From Linnemannia elongata (taxonomy: Eukaryota > Mortierellomycota > Mortierellomycetes > Mortierellales > Mortierellaceae), in contig JAXBDG010000009.1 of NCBI GenBank assembly GCA_036320915.1, positions 806,001 through 870,000 on the forward strand: a DNA stretch of 64,000 nt, given 5' to 3'. Position 1 is the first letter of the stretch. The number at the start of each line of letters is the position of its first letter. The translations under genes were made by a program, and so were the position numbers. Shown here piece after piece: positions 10,838 through 22,951 of the stretch. The notes below the pieces were generated by a model, which did no database searches, was not told where the DNA came from, and was given only the letters and a program-made list of their open reading frames with translations.

Positions 10838-11590
10838 GTTGAAGGTACGAACAATTGTCAGAGGAGAGAGAGGGGTGGAGTGGATTGGTGTTGATGAAGA
10901 AGGGGGAGCATGTTATGCGTAGTAGTAGCAAGGCAGGAAGGGGGATGGTGTGAAAGGAAAAGATATGGCAGGAGGATAAGGGATGAGAGGAAAAAGAACG
11001 AGTGGCCCTGGATGCAGGATTTTTTTTCTTTTTTTTTTTTTTTTTCCTGTAGGCGCATAATTGGGCATAGCTGGGAAGACTGGGAGAAATGCATGCACAC
11101 ACACGCTTTTTTCTTTCTTCTTTCTTTCTTTGTCGCAAAGGGAGTAGAAGCAAAGCATGTGGGAATAAGGGAGAGAGAGAAAAAGGACAGGGGGTGTAAA
11201 CAGACCCCTGGATGGAAAAGAAAGAGAAGGAGAGAAAAGAAGACGCATAAGGTACTCACCGAGGTTGCCGGAGGCTGCACCAGAGTGCAGCCCCAGGTTG
11301 AGGGGTTGCTTTTTGGAAGAGTTGGACGAGGTTGAGATTGTGGAGAGGGAGGAGGTGGTCGGTGCAGTCACCGTGGGTCGGGGAATGGTTGAGTAGTGCA
11401 TTCCTTGTGGAAGATCAGTGTGTAGTTGTGAATGAGAGAGTGAATGTGAATCAGAGTTGTTGCTGTTGTTGTTGTTTTGTTGTTGTGAAGAAGAAGAGGG
11501 AGGAAAAGAAGCAGAACTTGTTGAAGGAGTAAAGAAGGAAGAAGCTGAAGCGCCTGGTCGGAGCTGAAGCATGGCTCTCAGAGTCGCCAT
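7374..11590 (-). CDS. Ankyrin-repeat protein with Ser-rich disordered C-terminal half
   Basis: Four exons (11590-11260, 9768-9582, 9128-9014, 8870-7374) give 709 residues with exact frame continuity. Residues 1-105 are Ser/Asn/Gln-rich. Ankyrin repeats lie at about 107-245 (NGVLPIHAACCSNGNVAVV, GADVNSRRY, GSTPLHFAAANGCLAIVEIL, GATPDLADK, YGSTPYTVATARNHPDVA). The rest is Ser/Pro-rich and disordered, with three copies of a short R-[LF]-S-x-[ILF]-[FW]-S motif, the last at the extreme C-terminus. Ankyrin repeats mediate protein binding; the partner and role are unknown. The first intron is about 1.49 kb, far longer than the others (about 140-450 bases), and carries a G19 tract and (AG)20. It may be a scaffold or signalling adaptor, but no function can be assigned. 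Confidence 0.85.
9885..9903. repeat. G19 homopolymer inside the first intron of the ankyrin gene
   Basis: Nineteen consecutive G on the plus strand (C19 in the minus-strand transcript). Confidence 0.95.
10791..10830. repeat. (AG)20 microsatellite in the ankyrin-gene intron
   Basis: Forty bases of uninterrupted AG on the plus strand, pyrimidine (CT) in the transcript of the host gene. Confidence 0.95.
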
Positions 11591-14404
11591 GGCTGAATAA
11601 GTTGAGGTATGAAGAAGGTGTGTCAGTCACTGAGTGTCAAGAGAAGGGAAGAGGGAACTGGTTAAGAAGGTTGAAATAAAAGAGTTGTTATTGTTGTCGG
11701 AGTGAGCTTTGTTGTTGTTGTTGTTGTTGTTGCAGTGTGTGAAAGGTAAATGAGCAGGAAGAAGAAGAAGAAGAAGGAGGGGGATCAATGATCTCGCGAG
11801 ACAAGAGAAAAGAAGGAAGTAAGAAGGTGAATGAGAAAACAGGAAAGAAGTTAAAGACGGAAGGAGAATAAGAAGAAGAAAAAGGACAAAAAAAAGAAAA
11901 GCACAGGTGCCAAGAAGTAATCGATTTTTATCCTTTTTTTAGACTCCTCGGGCGTAATGGTCTGTGAACACCACCACACGAACACACGAACAATCAACAA
12001 ACACACAGACGAACACGTCGACCGACTCATAGTCACACAGCCCTGTTCCTACTTTTTTCGATGCCCTGAAAAGAGAGAGCAAAATATTGAACGTGCTGTG
12101 GCGATGATGATGATGAAGGAGATTATGATGGCTGTGGGCCCCTCCCCCTCTTCCCCCTAGGCTGATGTCACTCTCCCTTGACTTGGCGCAGTGAGCCTCT
12201 TTTTTTTATTTTATTATTATTAAATAGACTGATGGTAGGCAGCAGTAGTGCGATAAATACATTGATCAATGAGTGAATAATCAATAGGGGGCTGAGACGA
12301 GAGCTTGCTAGTCTACGATGGATCGATGTGGCTCATGTACTGAAAAAAAAAAAAAAAAAGAATGTGGTCGCTCCTCTTTCATTGATATCATTGCCATGTA
12401 ACACCCTACGACTTTCCTATGAGCATGCTGTAATCTTCACTTACCACATTCATATTAAAATTCATATCCATCCACATATCAATCTCTTCAGATACCCAAC
12501 TTGCCTGCCCTCCCGCCCCCCCTAACTTGTCCGATAATGGTTGCAACTGGCTATGCTCAATGCTACATTCATGTCTCTTCTTATAATCCCTCAAGATGAG
12601 ACCCTTTATGTTTCTTTCTATTGCCAATAAGTGTCACTTTGTCCATGGACAATAAAAACAATGGCATATGCCTGCCATCACATCTCATTTTTGTATGCAA
12701 AATGCATCCATCCGACACATACCCACTCTCTTTACTACATCGACTTCTTCTTCCTTGTGAATGTAGATATCTCGAATTCCGACGTCTAACGTTGTTGACA
12801 TTTTTTTAAGACCCTCCCATTTGACTCCAGTTGACATCAGCCTTTGTTGTTGTTCTCCAATTTGAAATACGCCACGAGGTTGTCAAGGGTCCAATCCTGT
12901 CCAGTTCGAGTTCAGGGTGATTCTCTTCTATTTGATTCGCTCGCTCACTCACACACACACGCTCACTCTTTGCCTCGCTCTCTTGGCTGCACCTCGTGCT
13001 CCTTTCCCTTCTTCTACTTTCCATCTTGCTCTTTCTTGCGTTTCCGGGAAGGAATAAAAAAGGAGTGAAAAATAAGGAACGTGATCAAGCAATGCGCTTC
13101 CATAGATATATTTTTCCTTCTTTCACACTTGTCGCAAAAGGAGAGGGAGGTCATAGAGACAACGATGTCGACTTTTGAAGGGAGAACTGTTTTGTTGTCG
13201 CTGATGCTGTTGCTGCTTTGCAATTGCTGATGCTGTCGCTGCTTTTGCAATTGCGGATCGCTGTGTCTGCATTATACCTGTGCTACGCTTTACTTGTTGA
13301 CTCAAGTCTCATCCACTTTGTACACGTGCCATTTCACAACAGTATCCTCGGAACGGTAGGTTGCTCGTACATGTACAGGGTTGACAAAGCCAGATGCATT
13401 CGCTGCACAGCGGGAGGACTGTTGACGTCGTCATGGTCCCCCTTCCTTCGGAGCATGGTGTCACCCATGTGAACCGTTTCTTCACTTTTTGGGGGTCTTT
13501 CAATTGAACGTGAATACAGTCGTAGTCCCATAGGAGGATGGAAAATAACGCGTCCTTCTGGGTAGCTGTAATCTTGCGAGTGATATGAGTTGTAGATCTA
13601 GGGTGCACATAGGATACTATGTCAGAGCTACAGAGCAATCAATAGGAAAGTCGACAGTGGATGTCAAGCTGAGCCCTTTTTTCTTTTTGGTTTCCCCTCC
13701 GCTCGCTCATTCTTTCTATCTGCGCAGGTTGGTGCGTGCTCGTGTTCTGACTATTCCCGAGTGCAATGCTTGTTCACGACTGGCTCTGTTTATAATGTTA
13801 CACCTCATGGAATGAATGTGTAAGTGCTTGTGCGCAATACCAATGTGAAGACATGGCACCCCCACCGCGGAGGAGCCCATTGTTGTCAACTTTTTATTAC
13901 TTCTTCAACCCCAGTAATTGCTTGCGTTGCCAATGTGCCCCGATCGCCTTTTTTTTCTTTCTTGATTTTCATGAGTGAACGAGTAAGGAAGAGGAAGGAG
14001 AGGGAATATTGTCCTTTTTGCTTTCAAAGAGACTCATACCCCTCCCTCTCTTTGTCCTTGGGGTAAATGCAGATTCAAATGCTTGCCCGAGCCCTACCAC
14101 CCCTCGTGCCCTTCCTGCCTTCATCCTATTCTCCTATTCGGGCAAAAGTCTGTCCTAATGGCCCCTCCGCTTCAGGCACACATATGGAAGGGACCGTTAG
14201 ATAATAAAAGTGGACTGGCTCATCTGACCCGAATCTCTTCCTTCACTTCTTCTCATTCTTTCATTCTTTCATTCTTTCATTCACTCGTTCATCCACTCAG
14301 TCATTGCAGCAACACACTTCTCACTCTCCACTCAACTCTCTGCTCATACCCCTTCTACTCATACCACCTTCTCTTAATATACAGACATATCTTACAAATC
14401 ATAC
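11591..14404. other. Gene-poor intergenic region between divergent genes
   Basis: 2.8 kb between the ankyrin gene start (minus) and the alpha/beta hydrolase start (plus). Positions 11591-11890 are purine-rich on plus (pyrimidine leader of the ankyrin gene) with (TTG)n near 11710-11735. The middle is AT-rich with short chance frames only. 13201-13253 holds an imperfect tandem repeat. 14220-14400 is CT-rich with TCATT repeats, the leader of the hydrolase gene. I see no supportable gene. Confidence 0.5.
13201..13253. repeat. Imperfect tandem duplication, about 27 bases x2
   Basis: The unit CTGATGCTGTTGCTGCTTTG plus CAATTG at 13201-13226 is repeated with two changes at 13227-13253. Both copies end in CAATTG. 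It lies in a non-coding stretch. Confidence 0.8.
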
Positions 14405-16038
14405 ATGCCCAAAATGGCCGCTACTACTACTGCTGTTGCTGCTGCTGCTGCTTCGGTCTTGGCTCTCGTCGGGGTCAAAAAGGTCTACTCGGCCATCACT
14501 GCCGAGCGTGGCTTGACACTGCCCAGTCTCCGTGGCGCCAACCTCCTCAAGTGCGCTTACCCTGAGGACTACTATCCTGGTACACCTTTCCCGCTCCTCT
14601 CACTCCCACACCCAATCGCCTTTTCCTCCCCCCTCCTCACTCTTGACTATATTTCCATCAATCGCCGACTCAATTGATGCGCAAGCCGTATTCTAACAAC
14701 GATGCTTTACTGTTTTATGTGATGGATGGGATTTCATGTAGGTGGAGAGTATGCCGAGTTGTCGTATGGAGAGACCCACTACTTCATGTTTGGACCTGAG
14801 GATGGCAAGAAGGTCAGTAAATTCACCCGTTTCTTTCCCTTTTTGCTCTCTTTTATTCGATCGATCGATCGTACTCTGGATTGACTGCTGTTCACTCTTG
14901 ACTCATGTCGAGCAGATACTTAACAATATTAGGTGGAATGTTCACATACACAATCTACGCTAGATCGTTTTTGTTCATGGATTGTCGACCCCAGCTTCTG
15001 TCTACAACGGTGTCGCCCGCCACATGGCCGCCAACGGCTGCCGTGTCCTTCTCTATGGTACACACAGCCCAATTGATTGCTTTGTACGTTCGAGTCTCTT
15101 CTTCAGTACCAGTTTAAGTCCAACTAAAACCTGATTCTTATTGTTACTACTTAGATTTGTACTCTCGAGGATACTCAGTTGGTCCTGCAGTGGATCATGA
15201 CCCTGTGTTTTATGTGACCCAATTGCACGAGCTCTTGAAGCATGTTGGATGGACACAATGCAACTTTGTCGGCCTTTCACTTGGAGGTGGGATCGTCGCA
15301 GCCTATGCTCACCGGTTCCCCGAGACTGTCCTGTCCTTGAACTTTGTCGCTCCTGCCGGCCTCTTGTCCGTAAGTTCTTTTATGTCAGCATGATCGGCCA
15401 ATGCCAATGCACCAAAACAAAAGGGAAAACTTATTTTCCAATGTCTACTAAGACAGCCAATCCGGATGCGCCTCCTTGATTTCAAATAGCCCAAGGAGAT
15501 CCCCTGGGTCGGCAAAATCTTTTTGCTGCCCTACAGCGAAGAGATATTTTCCCACAAGTCCATCAGGGACTACTTCTCCGGCAAGAATGTCGCGTCCATG
15601 CGCGCAGAATTCAAGGACCTCAAGGAGATCCCGGCTTGCATCGACGAGGCGTGCGAGATCTTGAAGCTGCAGTTCCGTCACCATGCTGGATATGCGCGTG
15701 GGTTGATGTCGACCCTGAAAAAGTTCCCCTTGACAGTCTTGAGGGCCGAGTTTGCGACCGTCCAGACCCACTCCTTCCCTGTTCAAGTCGTCTGGGTGAG
15801 TTAATGACCGACATTTTACGTGAATACTCCATAAAGTAATTGCATTGATCCTAATGCAACATACTTTTTATATATTTAATAGGGTACAAAGGATACTGTT
15901 ATCCCGGGCACTACGGTCGAGACCATTCAGGAGTTGATTCCCAGGATCCGTGTCACCAAGGTCGAGGGTGCAACCCACAGCATTGTCATGACCCACCCCG
16001 AAGCGATCATCCGCAGTCTGGAGGATTATATTGTGTAA
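14405..16038 (+). CDS. Alpha/beta hydrolase fold protein
   Basis: Six exons (14405-14579, 14742-14812, 14964-15057, 15155-15369, 15490-15795, 15883-16038) encode 338 residues. The fold's landmarks are visible: an oxyanion strand VFVHGLSTP at about 85-93, DLYSRGYS at about 113-120, the nucleophile elbow GLSLGG (Ser near 152), the acid in GTKDTVIP (Asp near 291) and the catalytic His in GATHSIVMTHPE (near 318). The first 25 residues are Ala/Val-rich and hydrophobic (ATTTAVAAAAASVLALVGV), a likely membrane anchor or signal. Substrate is not readable; serine esterase, monoacylglycerol lipase-like and epoxide-hydrolase-like members share these motifs, though Ser as nucleophile argues against epoxide hydrolase. 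Confidence 0.85.
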
Positions 16039-16102
16039 TAAAATGAGACCCAGGCTGTTGTTATATGAATTATGAACAGGAGCATGAGGTGTCATTCGAC
16101 AG

Positions 16103-16108
16103 AATAAA
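16103..16108 (+). terminator. Polyadenylation signal AATAAA of the alpha/beta hydrolase gene
   Basis: AATAAA 65 bases after the stop codon; the 391-base gap up to the next ATG at 16430 otherwise holds poly-A (16275-16297) and a CT-rich leader. Confidence 0.55.
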
Positions 16109-16429
16109 AAAAAAAGTGAGCAATAGAAAGAATGAAAGAGGAGAAAAACAAAGAGAGAAAGAAGGGCTTGTTCATTCACTCCAAGGTCCAAACAAAGCTC
16201 TTTGATTTTCTTATGACAGTCCAAAATGTCGTTCGATGTGGAGGTGTGTCGTGTCGCAAAATTAGAAGAGGGAGAAAAAAAAAAAAAAAAAAAAAAAGAT
16301 CGTTTCATTTCCCTTGCCCTCGTTTATCTTTTTTTTTCTTTTCTTTTCTTCTCACACTCTCCCATCAGTTTCCAACTCCCACTCGCCTAATTCTTCATCC
16401 GTATACATCGACTCACACCCACACACACT

Positions 16430-18449
16430 ATGCCCGCCACTCCTTCAACTCTCAGCACGCGTCTGCAGACCCTCGTCAAGGTATACTTTCTCATCCTTTC
16501 TCCTCTTGTTCATCCTCACACGTTTCTTCTTTTTTCTTTTTCTTCTTTTCCATTTCCAAAGTAGTTTCAACACGAGGAAAAAAAAGGCGAGAGACACCTG
16601 CAGCAACGCGGACTGCGTGGACTCATCGAACCAGCACAAAAAAAAAAAAACGACCACCGGAAGGAAGGGAAGCAGCGACAGGAAGGAAAATGAAAGAAAA
16701 AAAAAACGCCAAGGCAGGACCACTACACCTTCAATCTTCAAACGACAATGGGTAAACGCCAGATGGATAAGCAAGTTCGAGGGAAAGCGGCTGATCAGGA
16801 CTCCCCACAGCCAGAAACCAGAAAAACGAACGAAAAAAAAAAAAAAAAAAGAAAGAACGCCGGATCAACTCTTCACCGAGAGAGAGAGAGACAGAGAGTG
16901 AGTAAAGAGCCATAGCTAACGGAATGAATCCCTTTTTGCCATCTTGCAAACCTCGTCCATGGATCAATAGGGTCCTCAATTCGTTTGGTGGTTGGGTCAT
17001 CTCACGATGCTCATCTGCACAGCTTTCTACATCCCATACTGGGCTACTTTCAACTCCAAGGCCGGTGCCCACTGGTACTCGCGCGCCTTCCTCGGTGCCT
17101 TGGTCTCCTACGGTGTTGTCGTCTACAAGTCCTTCCCTGTAAGTTGTTTTTTGAATGTCTTTTGTCCACAGGAAGAAGAGGGAAGGGATAAAAGCAGAGA
17201 GAGAGTGTTGCATAGTGGATCATGCTGATTTTGGGGATGGTGATGATGGGGGGTATCGAGAGTGTTTTGTTGTGTGTGTGACCCAAGCCCAAAGGTTATG
17301 ACAAACATAAAAAAAGTATGGATTGCATTGGTTCTGATCAATGCATGAGTCTTTTATGGTTCACTCCTCTGTTGTTGTTACAAATAGCAAATCAAATTCG
17401 AGGCCCAGTTCTTGCAGAGCATGCTCGTTGAGGAGAACGTCCAGTACTTTTTGATGGCCGTCTTCTGGTGGAGATCGACTCCCATGATCGGTAAGGCGCC
17501 AAGGTCTTTCACTTGTTACAATGGTGTTCTTTCAGGAAAGCAAGAAAGAGAACTAGACGACTTATGTTCTTTTATAATCTCACGCTGCATTTAGCTCCTC
17601 TGATCCCCTACGCTGTGTTCGCCTTCTTCAACGCCATCAACTATACCAGGACCAGCATTCTCCCCGCCATCTTCCCTGCCGGCAGCACCGACCCCAAGGC
17701 CTCCCACGCCGCCGGTCTCTCGCGCAAGATCCAGACCTGGAGCGAAAAGAACCATGGACCTGCCATGGCCCTCGTTGCCTATGTTGAGGTTATTGGCGTC
17801 ATGGGCTCGTTGATCCTTGGAGCTATTACGTAAGTTTTGTGCATTTAAGCAAAAAAATGCCGTTATGTGCATATTTTTTTATCTTTTGGAGGAGGAGGAG
17901 GAACGGGTTTTAGTTTACGTGTGCGGTTGGGAAAGGCGGTCATTGTTAGAAGGTTTCATTTTAGAGCCGTGGGATGACAACATTCGACGCGACAGGTTGA
18001 CAAGATTGGATTGGGTTGGGCTGGGCTGTATGACTGGACCACCTGGGATTGGGCTTGAGAATTCGACCTCCTTTCGGATTTTTATTGTACTTTCGCGATC
18101 TTGGATCTGGACCATTGGAGTTCATGGAGAACTTTTGCACACTTTCAACCACATGGCAATATCTCACCGCGCCCCAATTGCCATTTCTTTCCATTTGCGT
18201 CTTTCACCCAACAGTTTCCAGTCGTCGTTCTTGTCGCCTATTGTGTACGCCAACTTCTTGCGCTTCCGCTACTTCTTCTCGATCCACACCCGCAACGCCT
18301 TTGCTGTGATCCGCGCCCGTCTGGATGCCAAGGTCGTCGGCAACCCCAAGGTTCACCCCCAGGTCCTCAAGGCCTACGAGATTGCCCGTGGTGCCATCAC
18401 CCGCTTCGGAATGGCTGCCGTCCAGCAGCCCGCTGCCCCTGCTCAGTAA
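16430..18449 (+). CDS. POM33: Pom33/TMEM33-family membrane protein of nuclear envelope and ER
   Basis: Five exons (16430-16480, 16971-17138, 17388-17490, 17595-17829, 18215-18449) give 263 residues. The family (yeast Pom33/Per33, fission yeast Tts1, animal TMEM33) shapes ER membrane and helps distribute nuclear pores. Visible features: GPQFVWWLGHLTM after a short N-terminus, four hydrophobic segments (LICTAFYIPYW, FLGALVSYGVVVY, IPYAVFAFFNAINY, VEVIGVMGSLILGAI), the YARAFL-like AHWYSRAFLG segment, and a C-terminal FLRFRYFFS with amphipathic character. The first intron (490 bases) begins after 17 codons and is full of poly-A tracts. The assignment rests on overall pattern, not a catalytic motif. 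Confidence 0.8.
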
Positions 18450-18806
18450 ATCAGTCGGTAGAAATCGATACGAGTTCTAGTCTAGTAGATGTACCTAGGT
18501 TAGGATGTGATCCAACACTGAGCTACCGTTTTTTGTTTTTCTTTTGTCTTTTACACTTTCCACTGCTTTTATCAACCATCCATCCAACAAAACAAGAATA
18601 CAAGTTATTTTTTTTTGCCTTTTCTTCCACTCCACACTTCATCTCCCTCGTTGTCAACGTTGGGGTGGGGGGGGAAAATACACGTTTTTGTATTATGCTT
18701 GACAATGAAGGGGAATGAAGGGATATGATGAGTGAGAATGAGAGAGAAAAATAAAACAATGGAATGGAAGAGTGGGGACTATGTATGAAGAGAGGGAGGA
18801 CACTTT
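18450..18806. other. Convergent 3' intergenic region
   Basis: About 360 bases between the Pom33 and importin stop codons; AT-rich with T runs, no coding potential. Confidence 0.5.
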
Positions 18807-21800
18807 TTAAGCCTTGGCTGCCTCAGCGGCGGCCTCGGCAGCAGCAGCAGCAGCCTTGACAACATTAGCATCAGCAGTCTGGATCAAGTTCAGGATGAAC
18901 TCTTGCTGCTTGGGCGTAGTCGCCTTGGTCAACTCGTTGTAAGAAGCTGGGTTATGCTGCTGAAGTCCCGTAAACACATCCCGGAAGATAACATAAGGGT
19001 CCAAATCATCGAGAGGCGACTCGAAATAAATCTCCTCCTCCAAATCGTCATACTCGGACTCTTCATCGTCTTCCCGGTCGTCGGGCCGGGTCTTGGAGGC
19101 CTGCTGGGCCAGGTACTCGAGGTACTCGTGGCCCTCGTCAAAGACATCCTCCTCGTCGTCGACCCACTCCTCCTCCACACCGTCGTCGTCACCGGCCAAT
19201 GCGGCCTCCAAGGCAGTCTGGCCCTCGTCGTCCTCGTCATCTTCGTCATCCTCATCGTCCGATCCAATGTTGTACATCTTTTCCATCTCCTTGCGCTCTA
19301 GTTGAGTGAAGGGGAAAAAAAGTTAATAAAAGGCAATGGTGAGCACAAGAGTCCGAAGTTCAAAAAAAAAAAAAAAAATACAAATAAAAGCATAACAATA
19401 ATGAAAAAAGTAACAAGACTTACTGGCCTGTGCAATGGGGAGTCCTTCAAAGTTGGACAAGATACCGTCCAAGACCTGGGGCCAGTTGCTCTGGAGAGCA
19501 GGGGGCAGCTGTTCGACAGGCACGCTCAAGATCGAGCACAGAGCAATGATAGAAAGCTTCTTGTCGTGGACACGCGAGAACTTGTCCAAGCTGGTGAACC
19601 AGGCACTCAAGAATCGCTGGGTCCACCCATTCTCCTCCAAAAGACGCAATGTCACGGCGGCATTGTAGTAAAGAGCGTTCATCACAACCTCGATAGCCTG
19701 AACACGGAACTCGACAGTCTGGATGCGGTCAGCGGGGGCCAAGTACTCAAAGACAAGACCCAAGATAGGAGCGACATACTTGTCGACGTGGCCGCGACAG
19801 TTCAACAACAACGACTCGGCCAACTTGCAGGCAGAGACGCGGTCGTTCTCGCCCAAGCGATCGCTCTTCATCACAGTCTCGATAATATCGTAGATCATGT
19901 GCTGGACATTCTCGTTGGTCGAAACGACATCCTTTCCGTAAGCGACGTAGTTATCGAGCGAGGGGAGCATCTCCTCCATGAAATCCAGAGCAGACTCCTT
20001 GAAGGTCTTGTAGATGAGCTCAAAGACACCCCACATGTTGGGCGAGATAGCCTTGCCCGAAAAGGTGCAGCTGTCAATGATCTCAAAGACACCGTCAAAA
20101 AGGTCAATGATGGCGTTCTGGAGGGTGAAGGTGATGACGGGCAAGAGGGCAATCTCGAGCTGGTTCAAAACCTCAGGGGTGCTCTCCAAGCTGAGAATCA
20201 AGGTACCCATGGTCTTCAAGACACCCATGGCAGCCATGGTCTTGTCCGAAGCCTCATCGATAGCGCTGTCAGAAACATCGTCCAATCCTTCGGTACCCTT
20301 GGCCATATCCTCGCAGATGCGCAAGAATGTGTCGCGCAACTGCTCGCAAAGCTGAACGGCAAAAGGAGCCAAATCCTGAGCAAAAACTTCAACAAACTCG
20401 TCCATGACCTCGGCCAAAGTGTCGACGTCGATCTGGTTGGTCATTGCCAAGAGCTCGTGCATGATGAACTGGAGGTGGGGCTTCATGGCCTCGCAAATGG
20501 CCTCGTGACGGATCATAGGACGAAGAGCCAAGGCAGCGGTGACCTTGACGGGGAGCTCAGTATCGCGAAGACTCTCCATCAAGCTGGTGAAAGCGATAGC
20601 AATGTTGTTGGGATCCTCAAAATCCAAGTCGCTGAACTGGTTGATCATCTCGCAAGCCTAAGTGATCCAAGCAAAAATGTGTATGGGAATGTTAGATTGA
20701 AGATACAGTGCATGAAGGTGTACACGTTTCTCGCAGACAGGAACGTGAATTGATACTTACGCGTGCACGGAGGAAGGGGAACTGGCTCTTGAACTCGGTG
20801 AAGACGTGGTTGACGAAGAAGGGCTCCATCATGCTCGACAAGGATTTCTACAATTACAAAAACCATAACGACAGAGTTAGCTTGATTTGCTCCGCATTAA
20901 CCATTCTCTCAGAGTGGCATTCAAAAGTAAACATGAATGTACTGTTACCTTGCGGAGAATCAAGGGAGCCAAGCTGCCGACCATGACCAAAGCACCGTCC
21001 TTCTCTCTGGGGTTCTTGGCCTCGGCAGGGGCGTCGTTGTACTTCTGAAGAACAGTGTTGGCCAAAGCAAGGATCTGCATGAAGGCGTTCTGACGGTAAC
21101 GAGCCATGACGGTCATAAAGTTGACAGCGGCAGTCGAGGGGCTGGTGAAGTCCTCCAACATGTCAATTCTGGCATGAACATACTCGACAGGGTCATCCAA
21201 CCAAAGGTTCTCATCCTCAGGAGTGAAGCAGAGCTGAGGGAAGACAAAGTGAGTAATCAAAGTCTCGGAGTGGGGTTTCATGATCGACCAAATGCTCTTA
21301 TCCTTGACACTATTTCACAGGAATGAAATGCTCAGAGTCAGTCCCTGGGATCGCCATTGTCATGTCGAATCTACATCCCATATGTCCTGATGTATGCCAA
21401 AACGCTGCTTACCACTCCTCGAAGAAGTTGCCAATAAGACAAAGAACACGGGGGCTCAACCAGGCCTGCTTGGCAACCCAAAGCTCGATCTGCTTCAAGT
21501 AGGCAGACAAGATGTTGGGGGCGAAGTTAGCGACAAAGCTCTTGGCAAAGGCCTTAAACTTGGACTCTGAGGTCAAAGCAGTGGGGTTTCCGTATCTGGT
21601 GTAGAGACGGTTCAAACACTGGTAAGCCCAACGCTTGGCCTTCCACCAGGGGTGCTTTGCCAACTCTTCCAAATCAGTGGGGAGACCCTCAGCGGGGACG
21701 GGCTTCTCGACCATCTGGAGGAACAAGGTGCCCCAGGGAATCAAGGAAGCGTTGTCTCTCTGGCGCTCCGAAAGGTCGATCTGGATGGTGTAGTGGTAGC

Positions 21801-22951
21801 ACTTGAAGATGATCTTGAGCATCTCTGCGGCCTCGACGTTGTTGGCGTTGATCAATCCAGCGCCGATCTGTTGAATAGCAGGGAAGAAGTTGGCAATGAT
21901 CTCATCTACGGGCTCACGGTCCTCAATCTTGAACCTACGTTAGAAATGAACGAGGTGTCAGTTCCTGTACGAAGTTCTTCCATCAAACTTGATTTGCTGA
22001 GTGCCAGCCGTCCTTACTTGTAGACACGAAGAACCTCCTTCAAGGCGATAAGTCCAACAAAGACAATCTTGGGATCCTGAGACTGAAGCAAAGTCTGGAC
22101 AGTGTTGAGGTATCCGGGGTACTTTGCAGGGAAGTCGTTCGACAAAATTGTTCCAAGGACGGTGATCAATTGAGTGCTACAAAGCAAAGGTGATCAAGAT
22201 ACTTGTTTAGCGAGATCTCCCAATTCAGTTCATTCTAGGGTAATGATAAAAGTTTACTGTCCTGTATCGCATACCGAATAACAGCGGGGGCAGAAGCCAA
22301 GAGCTGGAGAATGTTGCTCTTGATAGCATCTTTGTCAGCCTCGGAGATCTTGAGATGGGCAGGGGTCGACTCAGTCTCGAACCAGTAGCGTCTGACGGCG
22401 TTCTTGAAGTAGATGGACGCTAGTTATGAGGCGATCCCATGCAACATTGTTGATGAACAGTATATCAGTCATGCTGCTGCTTTCTCTGTTGACTGCCTGT
22501 TTTCTTTGTTTTTTGTTTGTTTTTTTGTCCAGTATGTCTGCCCCTGTGTTTGTTTGTGTTATCGCCTGTCGCTAGTTGAAGTTTTGGGACGGGTTGAAAA
22601 GTATGTCGTATTCAGCCTTAGTAAACAGTCTCAGTCCTTACCAGCTTGACGGACATGAAGCTCGGACTCTTCAGCGCCAATGATCTGCATGGACTGGAGA
22701 AGAGTTCCTTGAGTGCCCTCCAGCTAATGAAAGTCCATGGGAGAGAGGATCCGAAGAAAGCCGATTAGTATAATATTTTATTTGGTGGCAAAAGCAGAAA
22801 AATAAGGGACTACTAAACCACAACGAGAAAGAGAAAGGAAAAAAAAAAAGGCATTATATACCTGCTTCAGCTTCAACTCGGCCTGGATGCGGACGTTCGG
22901 GTCAGGCTGGAAGGTAGCCTGGAAGAGCTGGTAGAGGCCTTGGATGTCCAT
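18807..22951 (-). CDS. NMD5: Importin-beta family karyopherin, importin-7/8 type (Nmd5/Sxm1)
   Basis: Nine exons (22951-22862, 22723-22642, 22419-22275, 22176-22018, 21934-21413, 21309-20949, 20847-20761, 20657-19424, 19297-18807) encode 1056 residues, the usual size of importin-7/8. The start MDIQGLYQLFQATFQPDPNVR and ASIYFKNAVRRYW are the importin-beta N-terminal domain that binds Ran-GTP. HEAT-like helices fill the middle (NFFEECVKDKSIWSIMKPH, WLDDPVEYVHARID). A strongly acidic block (Glu/Asp runs, residues about 900-985) near the C-terminus is the importin-7/8 hallmark. It imports ribosomal proteins, histones or other cargo into the nucleus. Which yeast paralog (Nmd5 or Sxm1) it equals cannot be decided by eye. 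Confidence 0.9.

Noticed and set aside
10788..11335. Frames of 120-140 codons on both strands in the ankyrin intron
   Set aside because: They consist of (AG)n, poly-T and poly-A translation and lie within an intron defined by good splice sites with exact phase.
13309..13638. 109-codon minus-strand frame with several Cys residues
   Set aside because: No recognisable domain, no splice continuation and overlapping other chance frames; not enough support.
16132..16901. 207- and 195-codon plus-strand frames
   Set aside because: Lys/Ser/Phe homopolymer readings overlapping the Pom33 leader, first exon and first intron; the spliced Pom33 model explains the region better.
19302..20753. 483-codon plus-strand open frame
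   Set aside because: It is exactly antisense to the largest importin exon, where codon bias removes stop codons on the opposite strand. The importin reading has family motifs and correct splicing.
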